From: DASQEH01 sp963765725
GTDB taxonomy: Bacteria > Actinomycetota > Actinomycetes > Propionibacteriales > Nocardioidaceae
Direction of reading: 5' to 3'
DNA length: 64,000 nt
NCBI GenBank assembly: GCA_963765725.1
Contig: CAVXXI010000003.1
Location: forward strand, 310,001 to 374,000
Below are positions 50,394 through 58,304 of this stretch, piece by piece. A program made the position numbers and the translations under genes. Each line of letters opens with the position of its first letter. The stretch's first letter is position 1. Under the pieces are notes generated by a model. The model was not told the origin of the DNA and made no database searches. It saw nothing but the letters and a program-made list of their open reading frames with translations.

Positions 50394-51158
50394 CTAGACG
50401 GCGACCAGGCAGAGGTAGGCCATCCCCAGCACACCGCGGTAACCGCCGTAATAGGCCTCGCGCTGGCGGGTCGCCCGCTTCTGGACCTCTGCGGCGTCGA
50501 CGTGGTCCAGCCCGTGCTCGGCGAGCCACCGCGCGTAGCACGCGCTGTATCCGGACTCGAACTCGTCCCACTCGTCCAGGCTCGCCTCGTGTACGGCCGC
50601 CGGCATGAAGCCATGCGCGACGGCGATCTCGACCAGCTCGGCGAGGGGCACGAGCTCGTCGGGGCGGCCGCTCAACGGGGCGACCGCCTTCACCGTCGGT
50701 GGGCGCGACCAGACTCCCTCTCCGAAGACGACGTGTGCGCCTGGCTCCACCATCGCCCGCAGGGCAGTCAGCGCGCTCGCGTAGTCCAGGGGCTGGTTGT
50801 CGTGGACCGGCGGCCCCCAGACCTGACTGGCACCGATGCAGATCACGGCGTCAGACCGGTCCGGCACGTGGGTCTTCGCGTCCTCGGTGAGCAGGATGAC
50901 CCGATCGGAGAGGCCGCGCTCTCGCGCGAGCACCCTGCCGTGTTCGACGGCCGCCACGTCGAGGTCGATCCCGATGCCGGAGGCGTGGGGGGAGGCGCCG
51001 ATGACACGGAGCAGCAGCTCGGCCCATCCACAGCCGATGTCGAGAACGATCCCGTCCCCGTCGTTGGCCAGGAACCGTACGAGCCTGTCAGCCCGATCCC
51101 GTGACAGCGGTGTCATGAAGGTGAGGTCTTCGTAGGGCTCCCTCAAGACTATGGTCAC
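50394..51158 (-). CDS. SAM-dependent methyltransferase
   Basis: The 254-aa protein has SAM motif I GIVLDIGCGWAELLLRVIGA and GIGIDLDVAAVEHGRVLARE, followed by AVICIGASQVWGPPVHDNQP. The C-terminal part, with EFESGYSACYARWLAEHGL, is typical of a small-molecule methyltransferase family. GTG 51158 start is by family N-terminus, weak ribosome-binding site. Convergent to the YcaQ-like gene, 10 bases apart. Substrate unknown. Confidence 0.8.
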   Translation of the reverse strand: MTIVLREPYEDLTFMTPLSRDRADRLVRFLANDGDGIVLDIGCGWAELLLRVIGASPHASGIGIDLDVAAVEHGRVLARERGLSDRVILLTEDAKTHVPDRSDAVICIGASQVWGPPVHDNQPLDYASALTALRAMVEPGAHVVFGEGVWSRPPTVKAVAPLSGRPDELVPLAELVEIAVAHGFMPAAVHEASLDEWDEFESGYSACYARWLAEHGLDHVDAAEVQKRATRQREAYYGGYRGVLGMAYLCLVAV

Positions 51159-51493
51159 CGAGACACCGTCCCGTGAGGGTCGCGCCGACCACAACCCCTT
51201 TTCGCGGTGCGGACAAACTGCCGACTGCGCTGACCGTCAGCGGCGGTTCCAGAACCCGTGTGCCCATGCGCGGGCCGCGGCGGGGTGGCTCTCGATCCGC
51301 CAGTCGGCGTGGTGGTGGTAGTCGTCGAGCGTCGAACCACCGGTGACCGGGATGCTCTTCGACCGGAAGAAGTTGGCTCCTCGGGCGGAACTACTTGGCT
51401 CCTCGGGCGGAACTACTTGACTCCTCGGGCGGAACTACTGGCTCCTCGGCGGAATTAGTTGGCTCCTCTGGGGTGACTCCAGCGGGTACGGGG
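51159..51493. other. Intergenic region with gene remnant and tandem repeat
   Basis: On the minus strand, 51237-51372 reads KSIPVTGGSTLDDYHHHADW and IESHPAAARAWAHGFWNRR then stop, which looks like the C-terminus of a protein whose 5' part is gone; no start codon precedes it. Upstream of it are four tandem 21-22-base repeats (51377-51462). Confidence 0.4.
51377..51462. repeat. Four tandem 21-22-bp repeats
   Basis: Units begin CTCCTCGGGCGGAACTACTT: 51377-51398, 51399-51420, 51421-51441 and a diverged 51442-51462, with a further partial CTCCTC at 51463. The first two differ by one base. Confidence 0.85.
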
Positions 51494-53071
51494 TCAGCTC
51501 GCCGGGACCTGGTTGGTCGTGGGCAGGGGGAATCTGCTCACGTTGTCGACCGCGGGACGCGTGCGCCCGACCGGTCCCCGCGCGAAGGCGCGCAGGACGT
51601 TGCGCATGACCTTCCGCGCGAACCTGTCGTCCTCGGGTGGCAGACCCGGGCACCGTCGCCCGAGCGCGCAGCTCCATCGCTGGGTACCGAAGTCGATGAC
51701 CCCCGCACCCGACGGCGTCGTGTAGTAGCTGGACTCGGTGGACGTGGGGACTCCGCCGCAGTCGTACGCCAGGTACGACAGCACCTGGAGGGGACGTGGT
51801 GTGGAGGCGACGGGGTACACCCGGTCGGCCTCGTCGGCGACCAGGTGCGGGAACTCCGAGCCGACGTGGACGCCGGTGCCCCGGAATCCCCACCAGTGAG
51901 GCGAGGCGACCCGGTACGGCTGGTCGACCGGGTAGCACTCGTACAGCTCCCCGATGAGGGAGTTCTCCGGGTCGGGCGCCGGCGGATCACGCCAGCGTGC
52001 GGTCGTGACCGTGGGGCGGCGATCGCGCAGCGGGTCAGAGGTCGCGGCGTCGGTCTTGTAGCCGATCATCAGCCGGTTGGGCCCGGTCGACCGGTGGGCG
52101 AGGCGGACCCGCCAGTACATGGTGTTCGACGAGAGGAACGCCAGGTTGGTGCCGGCGTCGCGGGCGCGGGTGACGTAGCGCCTCTCGGGGACCGTCCAGT
52201 ACTCGTCGTGGCCGACCGACACGTAGCCTCGCGCGCCGTGCAGCAGCGCCGGCCGGGTCGCGACGTCGACGTCGCTCTCGTAGGCGAGGGGCAGGCCGAG
52301 GCGCTCGGCGAGCACGACGGTCGGCAAGATGTTGTACAGGAACCGGTTGCCGCCGGGTGCGAGGTTGGGGCGGTCGAAGCTCACCGCCCAGCTGCGCAGC
52401 TGCCCGGGCGGCGCCTCGTAGAGGCTGTACCCGCCCCACGTGTTGTACGCCTGCCAGTCCATCTCCGGCTCGACGAGGACGACCTTCCCCGCGGTGGTCG
52501 GCGAGCTGACGGTGAACGGGACGAACGACTGGTACCCCGAGGCCGCGTCGAGTTTCAGCAGGTAGAAGCCGGGGGGAAAGCCTGCCGTCGGGACGGTCAA
52601 CGACGCCCGCCAGCTCGCGACGACCGTCCGCGTGTCGGGGAGGAGGTGCGCAGCCGGCTGGGATCGCCCTGTGGTGGGCCTGGACGACCACATGAGCCGT
52701 CCGGCGCCGCCGCGGTACCCGCCGATCCGGTAGGCGTACGCCCGAAAGCGCGACGCCGTCGTCGACACCATGACCGAGACAGTGCCGCCGGGTCGCACGC
52801 TCACCGGATTGGCGTACCCCTCGATCTGGTGGTCCATCGCCGGTTTGGTGAGCTTCCACGACGACGAGCCGCGCATGGTGCGGGGCTGCCTGACCGTCGT
52901 GGCGGACGTGTGTGCGGGCGTGGCCGACGATCGCGGGTGGTGGCTCGAAGGGCTGCTCGTCGCCGGCCGCTGTGTCGGGCCGTGGGCGGCGGGAGAGTTT
53001 GTGCTCGTGCACGCGCTCAGCACCAACGCCGGTAGCAGGGTGGCCGCGACGATCCACCGGCGAGTCGGCAT
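51494..53071 (-). CDS. Secreted lipoprotein with N,N-dimethylformamidase-like domain
   Basis: The 525-aa protein starts with a lipoprotein signal (MPTRRWIVAATLLPALVLSA, then Cys) and a Ser/Thr/Pro-rich linker. The rest matches the DMFase large-subunit-like C-terminal domain (YANPVSVRPGGTVSVMVSTT, EMDWQAYNTWGGYSLYEAPP, YVSVGHDEYWTVPERRYV, IGYKTDAAT). The family is found in secreted proteins of unknown substrate in actinobacteria; amidase activity is not assured. ATG 53071. It is followed downstream by the remnant and repeats. Confidence 0.83.
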   Translation of the reverse strand: MPTRRWIVAATLLPALVLSACTSTNSPAAHGPTQRPATSSPSSHHPRSSATPAHTSATTVRQPRTMRGSSSWKLTKPAMDHQIEGYANPVSVRPGGTVSVMVSTTASRFRAYAYRIGGYRGGAGRLMWSSRPTTGRSQPAAHLLPDTRTVVASWRASLTVPTAGFPPGFYLLKLDAASGYQSFVPFTVSSPTTAGKVVLVEPEMDWQAYNTWGGYSLYEAPPGQLRSWAVSFDRPNLAPGGNRFLYNILPTVVLAERLGLPLAYESDVDVATRPALLHGARGYVSVGHDEYWTVPERRYVTRARDAGTNLAFLSSNTMYWRVRLAHRSTGPNRLMIGYKTDAATSDPLRDRRPTVTTARWRDPPAPDPENSLIGELYECYPVDQPYRVASPHWWGFRGTGVHVGSEFPHLVADEADRVYPVASTPRPLQVLSYLAYDCGGVPTSTESSYYTTPSGAGVIDFGTQRWSCALGRRCPGLPPEDDRFARKVMRNVLRAFARGPVGRTRPAVDNVSRFPLPTTNQVPAS

Positions 53072-53114
53072 TGGGGGATGGTACCTACAGGTGCTGTCAG
53101 CCGTGGACGTGCTG

Positions 53115-54173
53115 TCAGCCGTGGAAGGTCGGCTTCTGCGTCGACGGCATCAGCTCGACCCAGGTGCGTCCTGGGGCCAGCAGAAGCGGGTGACCCTTGG
53201 AGTCCAGCAGATGGAGGCGGTGGTTGACGGCGCTGCGCTTCCACGTGCCCGGGATCCGGACGCCGTTGCGCAGCAGCCAGCAGCGACCCGACCCGACCGT
53301 CACTGGCAGCGGGTCCTCAGCCCCGTCGGTCTCGAAGATGCCGGTGCCGACGACCTTCGTCGACATGATCACGACGTTCGTCGAGTTGATCTGGTCACCC
53401 GGGATCAGCATGTCGGGGTGCCCGTCCTGGGAGCGCAGATACTGGTGGCCGTCCCAGGTCCAGCCGGCGGTGGCGGAAGGGAAGGGGATCACCGCCTGCC
53501 GGGTCTTGACTCCGTGTGGAGCCCGACGTGCGTACCCGAAGACGCGGGGGGCTGCCGCTTCGTGCGGAGCCATCTTCTGCAACGCGGCGGTCAGGGCCGA
53601 ACTCGAGGAGAACAGGTTGTCGGGCGAGATGTGGTCGCTGCGGCGGTAGAAGGGCGCGGCGTTGACGTCGGCGTACAGCAAGACGGCGTGCGAGTGGTTG
53701 CGCACCGGCTTCATCTCGTGCTTGCTGGCGCCCGAGAAGGCGAAGTACCCGCCGTGGAAGAGCCGCAGCAGGTACGCATCGACGGGGCGCGCCGACCGGA
53801 TCGGCCCGATCAGCGGGGCCGGCTGCGACTGGTAGACAGCCATCAGCCGGGTGAGGCCGCCTTCGACGAGGATATCGAAGACGATGTCGGCCGAGTTGAC
53901 GCCGGCCTGCGGCCAGGCGCCGGACACGTTGTCGATCTTGACCGCGAGCGACGGCTTCGAAGCGGCCGCTCGCGACGGCGCGGGCTGCCCGGTGAGCGGG
54001 TACACGGGCGGTCCGCTGAGGACCGTCTGGCCCGCCGTCCGGGAAGTGTCGGTCTGGGACACCGCCTTGACCTGGGCCTGATGGCTGTTGTTGGCAGGGC
54101 TGTCGCCGCCCGATCCGCATGCCGAAACCAGGACACAACACCCCACCGTCGCGGTGGCCAACAACCGACGCAT
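53115..54173 (-). CDS. DUF3048-containing lipoprotein
   Basis: The 352-aa protein has a lipoprotein signal (MRRLLATATVGCCVLVSA then C), a linker, and the DUF3048 domain: YPLTGQPAPSRAAASKPSL, VKIDNVSGAWPQAGVNSADI, FDILVEGGLTRLMAVYQS, PIRSARPVDAYLLRLFHGGY. DUF3048 (YerB-like) proteins are cell-surface proteins of unknown function found with cell-wall genes. ATG 54173 follows GTG 54176. It is co-oriented with the DMFase-like gene, which starts 43 bases beyond its stop. Confidence 0.87.
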   Translation of the reverse strand: MRRLLATATVGCCVLVSACGSGGDSPANNSHQAQVKAVSQTDTSRTAGQTVLSGPPVYPLTGQPAPSRAAASKPSLAVKIDNVSGAWPQAGVNSADIVFDILVEGGLTRLMAVYQSQPAPLIGPIRSARPVDAYLLRLFHGGYFAFSGASKHEMKPVRNHSHAVLLYADVNAAPFYRRSDHISPDNLFSSSSALTAALQKMAPHEAAAPRVFGYARRAPHGVKTRQAVIPFPSATAGWTWDGHQYLRSQDGHPDMLIPGDQINSTNVVIMSTKVVGTGIFETDGAEDPLPVTVGSGRCWLLRNGVRIPGTWKRSAVNHRLHLLDSKGHPLLLAPGRTWVELMPSTQKPTFHG

Positions 54174-54305
54174 CACCGGACCACCATGTCATCCACATCG
54201 CCGTCACGGTCGCAAACCACGCGGCGTGTGTACTAAGAAAGCCTGAGAACTCGACGTTTCCGCTCCTGTCTGCTCGGCCGCGGAGCCGGGCACGCCTACG
54301 CGTGC

Positions 54306-55382
54306 TCAGTAGTCGTGGTCGGCGAGCCCGAGGCCTCCGCGCTCGGCTCCATCGGCCACGGAGAGGAGGGCGGGAACCATCTCGGTCGTGACCAGGCCGT
54401 GCTCGCGGGTCAGCTCGTCGACGATCTCGAACGACCGGGCGATCCCGTCGGGGGTGTCGACGATCGTGGTGACGACGGGTACCCGCCGGCCGAGCTGGAA
54501 GAACCTGTCGCCGTGCGGGGCATGGTCGCCGTGGAAGCCCCAGACCCCGCGTACGGCGGTGGCGCCGCGGGCGCTGGCGGACTCCCGCAGGCGGCGGATC
54601 AACGCGCGATGGATGGGCTCGCCCTCGTACAGGGTCGAATCCGAGGTGTGCACGGTCGTCTTCTGCCAGGGACCGAGGCCGTGCTCATCGCGGCCGGGAA
54701 GGGAGTGCGGGCGCTCGAGCAGCTGGCCGTCGCGCTTGCAGACCCGAACGCGCTCGACGGTGAGCAGCGGCCGCACGAGGAGCGCGCCGAGCTCCGGAAG
54801 AACGGCGGCGATGCGCTCACCGGATCCGACGGTGACGACCATCGTCGGCACGTCGCCGTTCGCGCCGAAGAACCCGGCCCGCCGGCGATCACGTCGGATC
54901 GTTCCGTCCACACCGAGTAGCACGGAGGCTCCAGCGATGCCGCGGCGGTGCAGCAGCTCGCAGACGGCCACGTACGCCGGGACCCGGTACACGCGCTCCT
55001 GCCTGCCCAGGTAGATGGTGAGCTTGGTCGACTCGCTGGTGCCGGGGAGTTCGACGCTGCCGAGGTCGTCGCTGAGCAGGCGGGCCCGCTCGAGGGTCAG
55101 GAGCCCGCGCCGTTTCACCTGGAGCAGTCGGGCAAGGAGGGCGTCGATCCGTTCGCGGCGGTCGACGGCGACGGCTATCACCGACGGGTCCTCGGACAGG
55201 GACAGGAACTGGTCGGAGCGGAGGTGGTGCCGCAGTCCGAAGCCGCCGATCCCGCGGAGCAGGATGCTGGTGGCCAGCTCGTACTCGCCGAAGAGGTCGA
55301 GGAGCTCGTCGGCGTAGAACCGCCCGCCGACCCGCTGTCGCTCACCGAAGTAGACGGTCAGCTTGAGGCAGTCCTGGTTCAC
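54306..55382 (-). CDS. Triple DUF190-domain protein
   Basis: The 358-aa protein contains three tandem DUF190 domains, each a GlnB-like fold of about 105 residues. Domain 1 starts CLKLTVYFGERQRVGGRFYA, domain 2 TKLTIYLGRQERVYRVPAYV, domain 3 KTTVHTSDSTLYEGEPIHRA; each has a conserved Gly-rich core (ILLRGIGGFGLRHHL, VLLGVDGTIR, VRGVWGFHGDH). DUF190 is usually a single-domain partner of CrcB fluoride channels. It overlaps crcB by 4 bases (GTGA), so the three genes are one operon. Confidence 0.87.
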   Translation of the reverse strand: MNQDCLKLTVYFGERQRVGGRFYADELLDLFGEYELATSILLRGIGGFGLRHHLRSDQFLSLSEDPSVIAVAVDRRERIDALLARLLQVKRRGLLTLERARLLSDDLGSVELPGTSESTKLTIYLGRQERVYRVPAYVAVCELLHRRGIAGASVLLGVDGTIRRDRRRAGFFGANGDVPTMVVTVGSGERIAAVLPELGALLVRPLLTVERVRVCKRDGQLLERPHSLPGRDEHGLGPWQKTTVHTSDSTLYEGEPIHRALIRRLRESASARGATAVRGVWGFHGDHAPHGDRFFQLGRRVPVVTTIVDTPDGIARSFEIVDELTREHGLVTTEMVPALLSVADGAERGGLGLADHDY

Positions 55383-55744
55383 AGGCGGACTCCGATCGTG
55401 CGGCCGAGCGCAGCCGCGGCCACTCCCAGAATGACACTGACCATGAGGTTCCCGACCGCGAGCCCCGTCTGCCGCTCCTCACCCAGCCGCTGCGTCTCCA
55501 GCATCCAGGTCGAGAAGGTGGTGTAGGAGCCGATCGCCGCGACGCCCGCCAGCAGGAGGACGTCGGATATCGCCGTCAGTCCGTTGACGAAGCCCAGCAG
55601 GAGCGAGCCGGTCACGTTGACAGTAAGCGTGCCGAGCGGGAAACCCGTCGCGGTGCGCTGGGCCGCCGCGCGGTCGACCAGGAACCGCAGCACCGAGCCG
55701 AGGCCACCGATGACCACCACGCCCGCCCAGAGCAGGACGCTCAT
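55379..55744 (-). CDS. crcB: CrcB/Fluc fluoride ion channel
   Basis: The 121-aa protein of four membrane helices begins MSVLLWAGVVVIGGLGSVLR and has LGTLTVNVTGSLLLGFVNGL and GVAAIGSYTTFSTWMLETQR, with the Fluc Asn and the conserved Phe/Ser-Thr motif. Fluc channels are dual-topology dimers that expel fluoride. With the adjacent homologue it likely forms a heterodimer. ATG 55744 overlaps crcB2 by 4 bases. Confidence 0.92.
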   Translation of the reverse strand: MSVLLWAGVVVIGGLGSVLRFLVDRAAAQRTATGFPLGTLTVNVTGSLLLGFVNGLTAISDVLLLAGVAAIGSYTTFSTWMLETQRLGEERQTGLAVGNLMVSVILGVAAAALGRTIGVRL

Positions 55745-56139
55745 CCGCGGAGCCGGACCCTGCGAACCAGGGCGGTTGCCGTGTGGACGGCCAGCAGTCC
55801 GGCGACGACGCTCGCCACGGTGTACGCCGCGGCAAGGACGTAGGCGCCGCTGTCGAGCATCCGCACGATCTCGAGCTGCATCGTGGAGAACGTGGTGAGC
55901 CCCCCGCAGAGTCCTGTCCCGAGCAGCGGCCGGCGGTAGCTCGACAGCGGCAGCCGCTCCTGCAGCCGGGTGGCGACGTAGCCGAGCAGGAACGCGCCGA
56001 CGACGTTCACGGCGAACGTGACGGTCGGCCAATGCGTGCTGTTGGACGGCATCCAGGTCGCGAGCGCGGCCCGTCCGGTCGTACCGATCGCACCGCCGGC
56101 GAAGATCGCGGCGAGCTCACGCGCGTCGACCGCTGCCAT
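55741..56139 (-). CDS. crcB: CrcB/Fluc fluoride ion channel, second subunit
   Basis: The 132-aa protein has FAVNVVGAFLLGYVATRL and GTGLCGGLTTFSTMQLEIVR, the same motifs as its neighbour. Gram-positives often carry a pair of crcB genes whose products form heterodimers. ATG 56139. First gene of the crcB-crcB-DUF190 operon. No fluoride-riboswitch sequence is visible in its 160-base upstream gap. Confidence 0.92.
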   Translation of the reverse strand: MAAVDARELAAIFAGGAIGTTGRAALATWMPSNSTHWPTVTFAVNVVGAFLLGYVATRLQERLPLSSYRRPLLGTGLCGGLTTFSTMQLEIVRMLDSGAYVLAAAYTVASVVAGLLAVHTATALVRRVRLRG

Positions 56140-56193
56140 CGCTGCTCCTACGTACTCGACAGCAGCACGCGTCGGCCGCCTTCGTCAGGTTGC

Positions 56194-56250
56194 TAGAGTC
56201 GAGCCGGGCATGCAACCCGGCTCTGCCCTCGGGCGAAGCGTACCGAGGGC
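56194..56250 (+). promoter_or_regulatory. Leader with two stem-loops before DLW-39 gene
   Basis: A TAGAGT (56194-56199) could be a -10 element. Immediately after, GAGCCGGG (56201) pairs with CCCGGCTC (56216), and GCCCTCGG (56225) with CCGAGGGC (56243): two 8-bp stems in a row ahead of the coding start at 56301. Function unknown. Confidence 0.45.
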
Positions 56251-56300
56251 CCGAGTGCCGGAGAGAACCCGCAAACCGAACGGACCTATAGGGGGTCGTC

Positions 56301-56432
56301 ATGTTGAAGAAGATCATCTCGGTCGTTGTGGTCGGTGCCGTCGCAAAGGTCGTGCTCGACAAGCTGACCGGCTCGAAAAACGAGGCGGACCTGTGGGCCG
56401 AGGCCACCGACCCGGTACGGCCCGCGAAGTAG
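56301..56432 (+). CDS. DLW-39 family protein
   Basis: A 43-codon gene, MLKKIISVVVVGAVAKVVLD then KLTGSKNEADLWAEATDPVR and PAK. It has one membrane helix followed by the DLW motif that names this actinobacterial family of about 39-45 aa. The family normally sits next to gyrA-proximal tRNA-Ala, as here (24 bases upstream of tRNA-Ala). Function unknown. AGGGGG at 56289 serves as ribosome-binding site. Confidence 0.9.
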   Translation: MLKKIISVVVVGAVAKVVLDKLTGSKNEADLWAEATDPVRPAK

Positions 56433-56456
56433 CAGTCGGTCGCTTCGACCGCTCTC

Positions 56457-56532
56457 GGGGACGTAGCTCAACTGGCAGAGCACTGCCTTTGCAAGGCAGG
56501 GGTTGAGGGTTCGAGTCCCTTCGTCTCCACCA
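56457..56532 (+). tRNA. tRNA-Ala (anticodon TGC)
   Basis: Acceptor GGGGACG pairs with CGTCTCC; the D-arm is TAGCTCAACTGGCAGAGC, the anticodon loop CTTTGCAAG holds TGC, and the T-arm GAGGGTTCGAGTCCCTT. CCA is encoded (56530-56532). The 3' end is a plausible integration site, but I see no repeat of it. Confidence 0.97.
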
Positions 56533-56564
56533 CCCGCTGACCGTTACATTCTCGGGATGGATCA

Positions 56565-57200
56565 ATGAATAGGCCGACTGTGACTCGCCGTATGAATGCG
56601 GTCCTGGGTGGAACAGCAGTCGCCGTGCTGCTAGGCCTTGCTCTTTATGCGGTCCTGTTTCTAGCGGAGTTACTTATCGCCACTCGAATGCACTCGCCAC
56701 TCCCGCCACCGCTAACGGATCATTGGCCGGATTGGTCAATAGTCGCTGCTTCGACAGCAGTTGGATTCTGGCGCTTCATGGTCATTCTACGTACTCGCGG
56801 TCGGCACGGTCCCCTATTCGGCTCAGTCATCGCCGCATTTGCGTCCGTGGCAATAATTGCATTCTCTGCAGCCGGTAGCACGATTGCTCACGAGACCTCC
56901 TACCTGAGCGCCTTTCCGGAAAGCAACGCTTCGACTGGACAACTTCTCGAATGGGGTCACAAAGCCTGTGACTGGCTGAAGCAGCAAAACTGGGGGAAGC
57001 CGAATCCTCCAATCACGCGAGGACACCTGTACCCGAAGCCGTACGCGCCGCGCAACATGGTCATCACGTCTACAGCGACATTGGAAGCCCACTATGGTCG
57101 CACGGGATGGGCTGACAGAGTTGTGTTAACGGCCTGGTACAGGCTCTGCCCGTTCCAGCAATGGGTACATCGGCCCATTGGTGGTGGAGGCAACGACTAA
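56565..57200 (+). CDS. Hypothetical membrane protein, probable foreign origin
   Basis: The 211-aa protein has an N-terminal membrane region of about three segments (VLGGTAVAVLLGLALYAVLF, GPLFGSVIAAFASVAIIAFS) and a hydrophilic C-terminal part ending HRPIGGGGND. Nothing is recognised. Its base composition is visibly less GC-rich than neighbours (many A/T third positions, ATT and AAT codons), and it begins 33 bases after tRNA-Ala, suggesting transfer. ATG 56565 lacks a strong ribosome-binding site. Confidence 0.6.
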   Translation: MNRPTVTRRMNAVLGGTAVAVLLGLALYAVLFLAELLIATRMHSPLPPPLTDHWPDWSIVAASTAVGFWRFMVILRTRGRHGPLFGSVIAAFASVAIIAFSAAGSTIAHETSYLSAFPESNASTGQLLEWGHKACDWLKQQNWGKPNPPITRGHLYPKPYAPRNMVITSTATLEAHYGRTGWADRVVLTAWYRLCPFQQWVHRPIGGGGND

Positions 57201-57618
57201 CTGTCCACATGACAGGCGCGTACCTGTCTTACCGCTAGCGGGGGAGTAAAAGCAGTTGTCCGCCTTGACTTGAGCTACCGCGGCGCCTTCTCTGGACGCG
57301 GTTGTTCGGTCCGGGGATGGTGGCGACGGAGCTGACGGCGCTGTCCCACCTGGCGCAAATGTCACGGTCGACAGCGTCGAGCAGTAACGCAAGCACATAT
57401 GCCGCGATCCCACCCGAAACTAGGGTGTGGGCTCGAATAGGTGCTCTCGACCGCAGGGATCGCCGCCTTGATAGGGATGAACGATGACTCGCTCCCAGCG
57501 GCCCGCCCCGACGATCTCGCCCGGTGTCGACGCAGACCCGCCTTCCAAGCCGATTCCCGTCGACTGTCGACGGCGAGCGAGCGAGAAGTGTTCACCGCTC
57601 CTGAGATCCCGCCGGCGC
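57201..57618. other. Intergenic region, no gene recognised
   Basis: The 418 bases between the foreign-looking membrane gene and the next minus-strand gene contain only short open frames with no family match. The first 200 bases share the lower GC of the preceding gene. A repeated GTCGACTGTCGAC lies at about 57556-57568. Confidence 0.4.
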
Positions 57619-58233
57619 CTACCCCCGGCCGGCGGCTCGCGCGGCGCCCTGGGCCGGCTTCGGCAAGGGGATCGGCACCTGCCAGGTGTGTCGATCCCCC
57701 CCGACGATCGAGAACTGGACGGCACAGATCCGGAGCACCTGGAGAGCGCCGAAGACGAGCAGCGCCGCAAGCGGCAGCTCGACCACGAGCGCGCTCACCT
57801 CCGACCAGGTCCTGTCGGCGCCGTGTGAGGTCATCACGTCGAACCAGGCGTCGCAGGCCAGCAGGATGCCGGTCGCGAACGCCGTCAGGCTGACCAGCTG
57901 ACGGCCCAGGAGGGCCAGTACCCCAGTGGCTAACAGCATTCCCAGCAGCAGAATGTCGAATCCGACCCAGGTGATGTCCCAGTTGTGCGCGACGTACTCC
58001 CGCGGCAAAGTCAGGGCCAGATAGGCGATCCAGGGGACGAGCACGATAACGGCTCCGACCGTCAGTGCCATCCGCGCCTCTCGGACCAGGCGTAGTAGCC
58101 GGTGCGATGGCACGATCGACGCCGGTGGGTGGCGGGCCAACTGTGCGATCAGCTCGGAACGCTCCTGAGGGCTCATTGCCGCGACCTGCTCGTCTGTCAG
58201 CACTCGCCCATTGTCACCCGCCCACCGACGCAT
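57619..58233 (-). CDS. Membrane protein of unknown function
   Basis: From ATG 58233 the 204-aa protein reads MRRWAGDNGRVLTDEQVAAM with a helical N-terminus (SPQERSELIAQLARHPP), then four membrane segments (VGAVIVLVPWIAYLALTL, ILLLGMLLATGVLALLGR) and a C-terminus with VEIPLA-type helix. A start at GTG 58203 is also possible. It is divergent from the lysyltransferase-like gene at 58305. No function assigned. Confidence 0.65.
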   Translation of the reverse strand: MRRWAGDNGRVLTDEQVAAMSPQERSELIAQLARHPPASIVPSHRLLRLVREARMALTVGAVIVLVPWIAYLALTLPREYVAHNWDITWVGFDILLLGMLLATGVLALLGRQLVSLTAFATGILLACDAWFDVMTSHGADRTWSEVSALVVELPLAALLVFGALQVLRICAVQFSIVGGDRHTWQVPIPLPKPAQGAARAAGRG

Positions 58234-58304
58234 GCGGTGGCCTTTGTCGTCAAGGCGATCACCGGCACCCCGTATCGTGACAGGGTGACCTCTCGGCAAG
58301 CGGC

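Noticed and set aside
56140..56300. Fluoride riboswitch upstream of crcB
   Set aside because: I looked for the conserved GG-GATGG and pseudoknot motifs on the minus strand and found none; the stems there fit the plus-strand DLW-39 leader.
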